From Dacryopinax spathularia (taxonomy: Eukaryota; Basidiomycota; Dacrymycetes; Dacrymycetales; Dacrymycetaceae), in the NCBI GenBank assembly GCA_037974965.1, contig JBBPFI010000004.1, positions 1,798,001-1,862,000 of the forward strand: a stretch of 64,000 nt of DNA. The letters run 5' to 3'. This document shows, one piece after another, positions 32,615 through 43,509 of the stretch. Below the pieces are notes generated by a model. The model did no database searches, had not been told where the DNA came from, and was given only the letters and a program-made list of their open reading frames with translations. Position 1 is the stretch's first letter. Every line of letters begins with the position of its first letter. A program made the position numbers and the translations under genes.

Positions 32615-33190
32615 GATTGTTCAACTTTGGTTGCTTAGATGTGATGTGTATGCGGGGAGGTCGAGGCGGGGTTGGGTTGGATGTATGCGCCCCCAACCGC
32701 CGGTCGATAGAGGCTTTATGTATGCGCATTGTACTCTGGTCGACCCAAGCCTGGCCAGAGCCACCCAAAGAAGAACGAGAGAGCCGTCATCGCCCAACCA
32801 TCGGCGTGTGTGACGTCAAGCCATCGCGTTGGAGAGCCACCGTCATCGCAGGACTCGAGCTCAGTCGCACGAAGCGAAGCGAGAGGAAGCCTGGGTCGAG
32901 GTATTCCGCTTCCGGAGATCTCGACCCCTGGAGCGCGATGGCCGAATCGGGCAAGATGCCGCTCGTGGATCGGTGGGTGCCGAATGCGGTCATCATTACT
33001 TTTTGACTTCGAGTTTAGACTTTACAACGGTTGTTAAAGAACAGCGGACTGTATCAGGTGGATTATACGGAGAGTATAGTCGTGTATTATGCTCGCTAAT
33101 AGTTCATGTTCTTGTATCTTACTTGAATGATGATCTCGGATATCGACTGCAGACTGCTCCCTCGTTTCTGCATTATTGCACCACGACTTA
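32615..33190. other. Intergenic gap SDR / OPT transporter 1
   Basis: This is 576 bp holding the SDR promoter and the 3' end of the transporter gene. Overlapping short frames on both strands look spurious. Confidence 0.4.
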
Positions 33191-36100
33191 TCATCCGCCC
33201 ACGTAGAAGCACCTATCATAATTCCCAGCCTGGTTGTTTCCCCACCTGAAGCCACCCATCAGGATTTTTTTTTCTCAAACAGGAGAGAAAGCACGCACCA
33301 AGCAGGGAAAGGATACGCCGTCCCCGCGGCGCCCTGGACCGCAAAAGACAATATGAAGACCATGACCTGGGTCCCTCCATCCAGGGCAGCAGCGAGGATA
33401 TAGTTGTATTTCCTGAACCATTCGGGGTGTTTCTATTGTTGATGGGTTAGGTTCTAAGCAAGGAAGAGCGCAGGGGGGTTATGAAGAGGGGCAGGGACGT
33501 ACGCGACGCAGGTACCATTGGGAGAAGAAGGCGATCGCAAAGTATGAGGTGATGGAGCTGTTTATGCCGACGCACAGCCAGCCGATGTAGTACGCGATGA
33601 CCGGGGTGTACTGTTTCTCCATCAGCTTCTGCTTTCCCCTGGTATAGGGCCTGAGCAAGGACGCACAAGATAGTCAAACCCGACCTTCGGCCAGAACTTA
33701 TGCGCGATCCAGAACGGCACGGGCACCGCCAGGCCCAACACATACGCCAAACTAACCCACTCATACCGTCCCCCAACGGAGAACAGCTCGTGTGCCAGTC
33801 CACCCCAAGCAACGGCTTGCGAGTTGTACTGCTGCGGTTGTTGGCCTGACCAGATGTTCGTGCCTTCTATGGACAGAAGGATGTCTCGCTGGTTGTCGAT
33901 GATCGAGTTCATCATTACCCAGTTTAGGACGGCACCGAGGAGGGTGCCGCAGACTTGGACGGTGAATGCGCAGCGGGGTGGGATCTTCACGTCTACACAA
34001 GCAGGTCAGCATTCGTTGAGGAATGAGAGGGAGAGGAAAGCGCACATTGAGCGATCTTGAGATCCCGCAGTAGCAGCTGGCCTTGGGTTACACTGTTGTA
34101 GCTGAACAGCACAAAGTACATGTTCGCCACCGGTCGTCCAGGGTGCAGGTACCCACCAATCATCTGCACAAACGGCTGTATGATGAAGCCCAGCCCCGTG
34201 ATCGCATACAGCGCCCCAAAGAAAAGGATCGAGATCCAGGCCAGGATCATGCTGATTATGAAGCCCCACCAAGGGAGGGTGCTGTTCGCTTCGTATATCA
34301 CGACGAGGGCGACGATTGCACTTAAGAGCCAAGTGACGAGGTACCACCAGTTCGGTGCGTCTTTGTATTTGAGCATCTCTTTGTAGTGCGGGTCGAGGTC
34401 GTCCCCCTCGGGGATGGACTGCCGGGACCCGTCGTCTTGCCAGAAACGCCAGTTGAAGTTGGCCCAGGTTTGGCGCAAGCGGGAAGGTGTCGCCCAGGCC
34501 CATGCACCGGCCAGGTCTCGCCAGTTCCAGAGGAGGAGATGAGTGAACGTGGCGGCCATACCGACTGCAGAAGCTCATCAGAAGGACATACAGAACCCAG
34601 GAGACAAACCCACGATTGGTTGACAGCAGCTGGACAACCCATGTCGATGCGTACCAGGGCAAGCCGACCTCTATATGTACCATAAGTGCGTCTCCCTCAG
34701 GAGGAGGGGCAGATACGCACGAGCAAGCTTATCATAGTCCACCTCAAAATTATCATTCAAGATCAGCAGCTGATCATACTCTGTTCCATTCTGGTAAAAC
34801 AGCGTCTGCGACAACTACACCGATTCTTAATCAGCTCATTCTCTTACTAGGGTTCAGAGAGTGGCTTACGAAAGGGAAATTCTGCGCCTCCCAGATATTG
34901 CCGTACCATACGCCGCAGAAGACGGCGAGACAGAGCAGGTAGCCGAGGAAATTGGAGAATTGAGCTTGGAGCGGGATCGCCAGTGGAGATACACCGCCAG
35001 AGATATACTGCCAGTCGAAGCAGATCGAGAGGATTCCCAGACCCCTGCAGATATTGCTTGATTAGCGCAACTGCCAGGCATGTTATATAAACGGCGCAGC
35101 ACGCACTCGTTGCCGTTCGTTCCGCCGAAGATGTATGTAAAGTTGGGCGAGTTCGGGTTGGCCAGGCAGAAGATCGAGAAGCCTGTAAGGAGGCCGAACA
35201 TCCACTCTGGCAGGAGTTCCCAGAAGAAGATCCTGTTGATCGCGTTAGTAGAGGTGGATTTGGAGAGCAAGTAGAATGAGGCATACGCGAAGAATGCGAT
35301 GTAGAAGAGCTTGAGCTTCGGTCGAATCTCGTGCTTGTTCGTGCCATAGAAGGCGTCGAACATGCTGAAACACGGTTAGCCTATCTCGTATGGAGGTCCT
35401 CGATGAGGGCTGACCTGATAAGAGGAAGTACACCGGGGTACAGCATCCTAGTTGGATACAGTAAGATCGAGCGCATCAGCCCTACCACGGGTATCAGTCG
35501 CATACGAAGGTCGGGCAACAAATGCGTACCGGCCATCCCATACCCCATCAGCTGAGAACAGAACAGCAAGAAGATCGAGCTCCCGGCATTCGGGTTCTGG
35601 TCATAGTACAACCTCTGGACAGCGAGGACTTCCGTTCCCAGGGCGGAGTTGGCAGCTGCTGACGCCATGATCACGATCGCTGCACTGTTTGAGAGTGAGC
35701 TGGGTACTCGATGTGAGGGATGGGAAGGGGATTTACTGTTCTTTCTTGTTGAAAGGACCCGGGTTGATGTACCGGAAAATTCCATGGGAGGGGATGAAGT
35801 GCGACATCGCTTCGCCTAGGACGTAGCCTATGTGCGATCAGGAATGCAAGAGAGAGGAGGTACTGGGCTGGGCTGACTAATCATGGCGAGGAACATAGTC
35901 GACACCAGCACGGTTTGTCTGGATGCACAGTTATGGCAAGCCCCGGTGACGATGACACTGAACTCACGGCTTGAAATAGTAGATTTCTTTGTGTCACATC
36001 AGCCCCATATCAGGCAACAACCAAGACGATCCTCAATACTCACCAGCTAGAACACCTCCGAAAGTAGCCAACCCCAACCCAATGAACCACATCCTGAACG

Positions 36101-36398
36101 TCCACGGGTTCAAGCTCGGATCATCTTCAGTCGAGATAACCTCCGTGACGAGCTGCCTCGCGCTCGTGATAACCTCGCCCTCTTCGCCCTCATCCTCGAC
36201 ACTCATCGCCTCCGGCTTGCCAGAAGGCGTGGAAACGCCTTTTTCGCCGAGGTCGGCATGGTCGTCCGAGGAGTCACTTTTGAGCCGGAAGGCTGAAGGT
36301 CGCTTGTCTGCTTCGAGGTCGGGTGAGGCAGCGATCCCCTCGCCGGTGACGGGACCGACGTCTGTGTTGGAACGATGAAATGGCTGACGGGACGACAT
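33191..36398 (-). CDS. OPT-family oligopeptide transporter 1
   Basis: Plasma-membrane proton-coupled transporter for small peptides or glutathione-like substrates (OPT family). About 15-17 exons with introns near 50 nt. ATG at 36398 begins MSSRQPFHRSNTDVGPV; a soluble Ser/Asp-rich tail of about 95 residues precedes the first membrane helix. Family hallmarks: STEDDPSLNPWTFRMWFIGL, INPGPFNKKEQ, ALGTEVLAVQRLYYDQ, CFDWQYISGGVSPLAIPLQA and, near the end, YILAAALDGGTQVMVFILSF. The last exon (joined across GTGCGTGC...CAG) ends NYDRCFYVGG. A 19 nt micro-exon encodes EIYYFK (about 35991-35973), where copy 2 has no intron. It is close to copy 2 at 43510 but on the opposite strand. An in-frame ATG at 36428 would add ten residues. 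Confidence 0.88.
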
Positions 36399-37689
36399 GA
36401 TGCAAGTCACTTGGACACCCTCGCTCAAGGTGGAACCGAGCAGAGCAAAGGACTCCCCTCCGCTAGTCGAGCAACAGCTTATATTCGTAGCTCAGCCTGT
36501 GCATCAACAGCCGATGTCATCGGGCTGGCTCCATCGCGCGTTCATTCCCAGAGCATACAGTCCCCCGACCAGAATAAAGAAGGCATCCATAAAGTCCGGA
36601 TCGCCCCTCTTCCGTGTCCATACGTAAAATTAGCATCACTGCGAGGCGACGCCGCCTCCGGATCCCTGTTCGTCGGCTCTTGCGCGCATGGACACCGCCG
36701 TCATCGACCGGATTGCCAGCAGAAGATATTCTTGGAAGTCCCGCTCCATGCGTGTGCCATCACAGGATCCGAGGTGTGGGCGGTATGGAGCGCGCCATAC
36801 TAGTGCAGACGTCGTCAGAGGAATCATTGACTCCAAAGTAGGGGACACAAGGTATTAGGCAGAGATAAGGCAGCACACGACGTCGTACCGGTGGGCGATG
36901 CCGATGGGACGGACGAGGAAGGCCAACAGATTAAAATGGAGAATGAGCCACAAGGCGTAATCTGTTGTTCCACGTGGTTCTCGCCGCGGAAGCTCCCTCG
37001 GCCGGCGTATTCTTCATCAGTGCATCACGGAGGATCATGACACCGCCCGAGAGTTCAGCGCGCGTCATGCTGCCTCCCACAGAGCGTTGTATTAAGATTT
37101 GGAGTCGGCTTTAACAGAAGCTCGAGGTGGCGCTGTGGCTTCGTTGGTCAATTCTCTAATCCACATGTTCCTGGGAATGGAAACCGACTCACCAGCTATA
37201 AATAAACGCCAGGAAAAGTGTTTCTTGCCCCAGATCCGGTCGGGTCGGAGTAGGATAGTAAAGCACATTGCCTGCACCTTATCTTCCGGTTTGTAGTTGA
37301 ACGGCTACGTGCTAGACGTACACTATAATGCCTGGATGATCTGCCAAGTCAGTCTGGTTCATCAACCCCCTCCGGCGGATCAAGGCTTTGACCCGAAGGG
37401 CAGCGTTCTGATGACAACCAGTCACATCTCGCGCAGCTCCAGAAGTTCCAAGAGGCTCGCGCAGTCCAGCGCAGTATCATATCCAATACTTCAGTCCAGT
37501 ACAACCTCGACGTTGAACAAGAAGTTCAAGACGCAAGGACGGCCTCGCAGTCGACGCGGGGCTGGGGTTACGATCGGGCTCCCGGCCGGGAGAAAACGCG
37601 ACGCGTCCATCAATCAATGAAAGATCGATCGGACCGATCATCGCGCCGCACAGTAAGGGACCGACCGCTTCCACCCTCCCGCACCGTTC
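36399..37689. promoter_or_regulatory. Divergent 1.3 kb region OPT1 / APN1
   Basis: This region lies between the diverging starts of the transporter and APN1. It contains a CACGTG E-box near 36970 (TTCCACGTGGTTC). Frames are short and unconvincing. Probable regulatory region of both genes. Confidence 0.45.
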
Positions 37690-39733
37690 ATGCTCCTCCG
37701 CTGTCTAAGGCTAGTCATCCCCAGGCCTCCTCCTACCCTTCCTCGTATACTTCCTATCCAGTCTAGGTCTGTCAGCTTGCTTATGTCTACCCGACCGCGT
37801 AGGAAAAGCGGGCGGACTTCTACTGGCGCCACAGCTGAGGTAGTTGTCGCTACCGCTGCTGCTGCCGCTGTTACTGTGGAGGGCAAGCACATCACGCGCA
37901 AAATGTCGACTACGCGTGCTGTCCTCGCTGAGGTTCAACTTGATGCACCGCCGAAGGAAGAAGAGAGCGACCTGACCGAGCTGGAGGAGGAGGATGTCAA
38001 GCCCTCTAAGAAGAAGCCCAAACGAGCTGCAGCACCGAAGAAGGTTGTACGCGCGAAAGTGGCCGCGAAGGAAGAAGAGGAGGAGAGCGAGTTGTCAGAG
38101 TTGTCGGAGGATGAGAAGCCAGCGAAGAAACGGAAGAGGGTGAAGAAGGCCGTCAAGGCCAAGGTTGAAGAGGGCGAGGAGGGCGAGGAGTCGCGCAAGA
38201 AAAAGCCGAAACCGAAGGCGAAGAAGGTTATGGAGGAGGTTGAGTACGTGCCGCGCGTCGAGAGTGGGATGTGGGTCGGCGGGCACGTTTCTGCTGCTGG
38301 AGGAGTGGAGAACGCCGTTTTGAATGCTGCTGCTATTGGGTGCGTGTTGCTCGCCTATGTCATCACAACCTCGTTTCTGAAGGTCAGTCAGAGCGCATGC
38401 TTTCGCGCTATTCCTCAAATCTCAACGGAAGTGGATGTCCCCCCCAATGACGGAGGAAAGCATATCCCTGTTCAAGTCCCGTCTTACAAAATACGGCTAC
38501 TCCCCCGGTATGGTCCTCCCCCACGGGAGTTACCTGATCAACCTCGGAAATCCAGATGCGTGCGTGTCTTCTTCCCTCAGCTGTGCATAATAGGGGTGCT
38601 GATGGTCATTCTGATGTGTAGTGAGAAGCGCGAGAAGGCATATGAGTGCTTTCTTGATGAGCTGCAGCGGTGCGAGCAGCTCGGGATTGAGCTGTACAAC
38701 TTCCAGTCCGTCACTTCACCCTTCCCCTCCGGTTGCAGAGTTTGACCCACTCTGCAGTCCAGGATCGACAGTCGGTGCACCGCTCGACGAGAGCCTAGCT
38801 CGTGTCGCAGACGGGATCAATCGGGCACATAAAGCGACCTCCTTCGTCTGTGTATTAATCGAGAACATGGTTCGTTCTTGACCCATCTGCGCATGACTTC
38901 GCCTGCTGACGGGGGAATAGGCAGGAACGGGGAACGTAATGGGTGGTCAGTTCTCAGATCTTGCGGAGATCATACGGCTGGTGGAGGATAAGTCCCGCGT
39001 TGGCGTCTGTCTGGATACTTGTGAGCATTCGTTTGTGGCTGCTATCACGAAGCGCTGATGACATCTATAGGTCATCTCTTTGCTTCGGTAATTGTCGCCA
39101 TCTGCAATCGCGATTATCTGCTGACTTGGGAGTAGGGCTATGATATCCGCGATAAGCTGGCTTATCAGGCAACAAGTGAGTCATCCATCGTCTACCGATT
39201 ATCGTTTTCGTGGCTGACGTTTCGGTAGTGGAGGAGTTCGACCGCGTCGTCGGGTTGAAGTACCTCAAAGCCTGGCATTTGAACGACTCCAAAGCTCCCC
39301 TAGGCTCAAAGAAGGACAGGCACGAGAATATGGGGCTGTACGTTCTCCTCCTCTCCTCGCCTTTCCCGCTACCGATTCGAGCCAGTGCTAATGCATACAT
39401 AGCGGGCACATCGGTCTCCCAGCCTTTCAACATATCCTCTCCGACCCCCGCCTAGCCCATATGCCCATGGTACTCGAAACGCCCAACTTCGAACAAGACG
39501 CCGTCTGGCAACGCGAGATCTCCGTCCTCTACGGACTGGAGAGCGCGCACAAGAAGGGAGAAGAAGTAGGGTGGGAAACGAGGAAGGGCGAGGTGGAGGA
39601 GGTCGTTAAGTGGGCTGAGGGGATGAGTAAGAAGGGTGCTGGGGCGGGGGCGCGGAAGAAGAGGAAGAAGGGCGCGGATGCGGAGGCGGAGGGGGAGGGG
39701 GAGGACGAGGGGGAGCATGTTTGTGATCATTGA
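37690..39733 (+). CDS. APN1: AP endonuclease, endonuclease IV type (Apn1)
   Basis: Base-excision-repair enzyme cutting 5' of abasic sites, a trinuclear zinc TIM barrel. Nine exons: 37690-38339, 38392-38559, 38622-38705, 38758-38869, 38921-39020, 39071-39087 (17 nt micro-exon), 39136-39175, 39229-39337 and 39403-39733, 536 residues. Barrel motifs: [90 protein letters not shown] and LGHIGLPAF, supplying the zinc His/Asp/Glu set. The first 200 residues are an Arg-rich start ([19 protein letters not shown]) and then long Lys/Glu-rich low-complexity stretches. The C-terminal tail is also Lys/Glu-rich. ATGs at 37783 and 37903 lie downstream, so mitochondrial and nuclear forms could come from different starts. 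Confidence 0.88.
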
Positions 39734-40155
39734 TCTTCCCACTTTGGCCGTCACAATAGGTTCCCTTGTATGACACTTGCATTTACCTTCCGATAGTGCC
39801 TACGCTCTTACCATGTCTCCGCGCCCGTTGAGATCAAACTGCGCCCAGTGCTCGTCAAGCTAGCAGTGCATGTACACTCTGTTCGCAGTGTATGCGTTCA
39901 CGTGACGGGTCGCTCTGTGGGGAAGGGAGACCCCGAGGTGGAAGGGGTCCTACGATGTCGATGAAGGAGGAAGACTGCGGAAGGCGCTGTCCTTTCAGCC
40001 CGAGCTGTTCGCCGATTGGCTTGCCACCATCCGTCTCCACACCATGGAGGGTGAATGAGTCGGCGATTTGCAACAATGGGATATAAATAGTGTTCCGCCA
40101 AGCATTCCATGTGTGCTCGACCAACCCTTGGCCTCCTTGACTCAGAAGTCCCAAC
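39734..40155. promoter_or_regulatory. Promoter of PH-like gene 1 with TATA box and CACGTG site
   Basis: TATAAATA lies at 40082-40089, 67 bases before the ATG at 40156. A CACGTG site in the context TTCACGTGAC lies at 39899-39904. The same core in a similar context lies upstream of PH-like gene 3. Confidence 0.6.
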
Positions 40156-40740
40156 ATGTCCACAGCGAACACCGAACCGGCCTCGCAAGACGTTGAAGCG
40201 GCCCACTCCGAGCTGTACGAATCGGCCATCCGGACAGGTCAAGTCCCCGCTCAAGTCCAAGAGGCCGAATCCCGTTCCATCTCCTCCACGCACCCGCAGT
40301 CCTCCAGCAGCTCTACAGAAGGAGAGTACGAAGACTCCCACATCATCCTCCGCGCCTCCGACCGCACCCTCACGATAAAACACTGGCTCATCTCCCATCC
40401 CACACTCACGATCCCTCTCTCCTCCATCCGTTCCCTCGTCCCCGCTAGCGAGCTCAAGCGCGCCAAAGCGGTCAAGCCCTGGGGAGTGAGCATAACCGGT
40501 ATTGGCTGGGCGAGGGACTTTAAGCGCTTGCTGCCGGTCGGAAGGGCGTGGGAGAGGAGCTGGGTGGTGGATTGGGATGGGAAGTGGGGAGGGTTAAGGG
40601 CGGGGTTTACGGTTGATCGGGTGGGGGAGTTTAGCAGGGCTGTGGAGGCGCTCGAGCCGGGTGTGCTTGAGAGGGGGAGGGAGGGAGAGGAGGGGATGAG
40701 GGGACATGAGGGGTATGCGAAGTTGGAGGATGAGAAGTGA
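40156..40740 (+). CDS. PH-like family protein 1 (intronless, unknown)
   Basis: Single exon, 194 residues. A Ser-rich, Glu-rich N-terminal third (including SSTHPQSSSSSTEGEYEDS) precedes a domain of about 110 residues shared with three neighbours: SHIILRASDRTLTIKHWLIS, then IPLSSIRSLVPASEL, then WGVSITGIGWARDFKRLLP, and finally AGFTVDRVGEFSRAVEALEP. A strand-rich first half with 'IPL..I.SL', a central WG...GW pair, and an end like 'GFTVDDPE.F...L' resemble bacterial-type PH (bPH) domains. That fold assignment is inference from pattern only. No signal peptide or membrane helix; a short charged tail rich in Glu, Arg and Gly ends the protein. No introns, unlike almost every neighbour. Confidence 0.72.
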   Translation: MSTANTEPASQDVEAAHSELYESAIRTGQVPAQVQEAESRSISSTHPQSSSSSTEGEYEDSHIILRASDRTLTIKHWLISHPTLTIPLSSIRSLVPASELKRAKAVKPWGVSITGIGWARDFKRLLPVGRAWERSWVVDWDGKWGGLRAGFTVDRVGEFSRAVEALEPGVLERGREGEEGMRGHEGYAKLEDEK

Positions 40741-41264
40741 CGGTGCGGTGCTGTGTTTGTACTTCTATTGTAGGATATTGTACCATTGTTAGGCTTGCAG
40801 TACCGAACAGAAAGTTGTAATAATAATCTTGAACGACTTCCGCATAGAGTTCCGCCCGCCCCCGAGCAAGTCGGCAATCCCCATCCCATCCTTCCCCACA
40901 TTCACATGTCGCAGTGCACGTTCGTCGCGCCCTAAGTTAGACTCACGCCTCACAACGACGACGCGTCCCGCAACAAAACGCGGAGAAGGCAGCAACGTTC
41001 CGGCCATCACCGACAGAAACGCGTATGTACGTAATGCAGAAGAGGGTTAGTGCCGACACGGCGGATCCGTTGCTGTTGATGCGAGGGACTGGGAATGTGA
41101 GAGGCTTGAATTCAATCGTGATCATCAGTCTGAGCCTCGAGGACGAGGCGTGAGAACAACGATGTGAGCTCGAGCCGTCGTATAAACAACCTCTCCTCGT
41201 CTGCCTCTCACTCGACACCCCACCCCACCGCGATCAGCAAGTCATACCTGCCTGCCTGCGACAT
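40741..41264. promoter_or_regulatory. Promoter of PH-like gene 2 with TATA box
   Basis: TATAAAC begins at 41181, 84 bases before the ATG of PH-like gene 2. The rest of the 524 bp is the 3' region of gene 1 with no other recognisable element. Confidence 0.55.
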
Positions 41265-42011
41265 ATGACGTCCGTCCAAGCACTGCTACTACCATCAACA
41301 AGCTTCCCGCTGAGCCAAAAGCTCTTCGCAGCCGCGGCCGCGTCGTCCGCCTCCTCCCAGTCGCCAGAGTTCGTACCCGAGACTTTCACCCCCGCAGAGG
41401 CACCCGTGACCTCGATCGCCTCAGCGTACGAACAAGACTCGCTCCATAGCGCCATATACTCTACTTTCTCCCTTACACGCAAAGTACCAGGTTCGGTGTT
41501 GGACCGCGAACGACTGCTTATGATGCTGCATTGGCTTGCTTCGGGACATGAAGCCCAGGGAATGGGGATGGGCGTGGGGAAGGAAGACTACTCGGACGAG
41601 CATGTCGAGATCTCCACCACGAGGAGAACACTCACGGTCCGACACTGGCTCGTTGCCCACCCGGTGCTGGTAGTACCGCTTAAGGACATCGTATACATCT
41701 TACCAGCCGAGCAAGTCGTACCGCCCGACGGGGTCGAAGACTGGGGCGTAGGCCGAACAGGCGTAGGCTGGGCGAGAGACGCCAGGCGGCTAAGCAGCAG
41801 TAGCGGGCACCAAGAGCGACCCGGAGCCTGGACGGGGCACGAGCATTGTGAGCGAGCAGAGGACGAGAAGATGCGAGCTGGGACGGTGGAGGGCGAGCAG
41901 AGTTATGTTTGCAAGATCAAGTGCGAGTCGGGGCATGCTTGGGCGGGGTTTACGGTTCAGAGGCCGGGAGAGTTCGTGCAGGTGTTGGAGGATACGTGGT
42001 ATGGCGATTAG
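41265..42011 (+). CDS. PH-like family protein 2 (intronless, unknown)
   Basis: Single exon, 248 residues. The N-terminal half is Ala/Ser-rich and then helical (DSLHSAIYSTFSLTRKVPGS). The shared domain follows: EHVEISTTRRTLTVRHWLVA, VVPLKDIVYILPAEQ, DWGVGRTGVGWARDARRL, an acidic insert of about 35 residues, then CKIKCESGHAWAGFTVQRPG and EFVQVLEDT. It is closest to copy 3 in the WG-TGVGWARD segment. It carries the same helical segment before the domain as copy 3 (DxxHxAxxxxxxxxxIYxTF pattern), which copy 1 lacks in part. Intronless. Likely a cytosolic, possibly lipid- or protein-binding module; function unknown. Confidence 0.72.
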   Translation: MTSVQALLLPSTSFPLSQKLFAAAAASSASSQSPEFVPETFTPAEAPVTSIASAYEQDSLHSAIYSTFSLTRKVPGSVLDRERLLMMLHWLASGHEAQGMGMGVGKEDYSDEHVEISTTRRTLTVRHWLVAHPVLVVPLKDIVYILPAEQVVPPDGVEDWGVGRTGVGWARDARRLSSSSGHQERPGAWTGHEHCERAEDEKMRAGTVEGEQSYVCKIKCESGHAWAGFTVQRPGEFVQVLEDTWYGD

Positions 42012-43509
42012 CTGCAGGACTCTCTCGACTGCCCGGCTGGAGTATGGCGGGTGAGGAGGACGATGGACGAGGGGACGACGAGAGTCAAGTGGCAAGCTCA
42101 AGGACGGTATGACGAGGCGACGAGACACCAGCCGGCGCTTCCCCCTTCCAGCGCTCTGACCATCGATCGATCGACCTGTGACACGTGACCGCAAGTCCAG
42201 CTCGCACCTGTACCATATTCTCAGTACCACTTATCCTGGCATGTATATTCTCGTGGACGTTTGATACCATCTTACCAGCATGTAAAATAGTACGCATCTG
42301 ATATTCCTTCCTGCAATCATCTTCCCAAGAAAAAAAGAGCACGTCATGGCTGTGCGGACGCATATCGCGCCTGGAAGAAGGGTTGAACCCTACGCCAAAC
42401 TTGTAGACTTCCTCCATTCCAGTCAGACTTCATCGTTCTGGACTAGAACACGTCTGCTGCCAGTCACTTGTGCGATCCCAAATGATTGGAGGGCTCTTAA
42501 ATCTTCATCAGATGCTTCATCTACCTGCTTACATAGCTATCGCATGCTTTGTGTGCTCTTCTGTCCTCGGAGGCTGCAATCTCGTCACTCATGACTGTGC
42601 TTCGGATGCTGTATCTCCAACAGAATACGCCCCCTGGACGAGGTATACTTCTTGCGGCTATTAATCAATCGACTGATTGTGGTTCTAGCTCTGGAGGCGC
42701 TGCATCAAGCCTGCGTATTCGGCGTAGCTGTGACCGGGAAATCGCGTCCTACTTGCACGGTCGTTTTGACTTCAGCAGCGCAATCGCGATCGAACTCCGC
42801 TCGTCCTGTCCTCTCCCGGTTTACTCTTGCGTCTTACCTCCGAGCTTACGGATCGACGGCGCAAGAGAATAAGGCATCCTATTGTCTACTGGATATCGAG
42901 CTTCTACGTGGCTCCACCCTGCATATGCTCTAACGCGGTCGAACGACAAAGGATAATCCCTGAGGATATCCCGCACTCGCGCACCGCTTGTGTGCGATAA
43001 GCCTCCAAAGGTGCTATGGTGCTATTTCTGCTCCAGCAAGCAACAACCGTACCTGACCGACCCCCTCCATCGGCTGAATAAAGCCCTCATGGCTCGATAT
43101 CTTCGCTAGCACCCGTTCCACGTGCTTCGGATGCGCTTATCTGGCTTCGTCAGGCTTTGACAGCATCATCTCCTTCCTTATTTGTCTTGCTGCGGTTCGT
43201 CCTCGGAACATGATTCTTAGTTGTGGAAGAGTGCTTGCTTGCCTAAGGAGGTCTTGATCTATTGAGGCTCCCCGGCAGGGAGGGATATTCTTACCGGCGG
43301 GGCCTGGCGCATTGCGTATCTCACTGTATCTCGCTCGGAAGTAGTGGTCGGTGGTGGGATCATGCCGCCTCACGCGGTATCACGCCCCGTCCCGACCTTA
43401 TAGCCCCAGGCACGACTGAAGACCTCCACTCCTCCTCTCCGTTACTGGTCGTGCCCCCCAGCAGCAACTGCAACACCTCGTTCAGGTTCTGCGTCGCCGC
43501 TCAACCGAG
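42012..43509. other. 1.5 kb gap with CACGTG site, no gene seen
   Basis: This lies between PH-like gene 2 and OPT transporter 2. CACGTG occurs at 42183-42188 (context ACACGTGACC). Several frames near 42300-42950 are open on the plus strand but lack codon regularity and family resemblance. It includes the transporter promoter. Confidence 0.45.
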
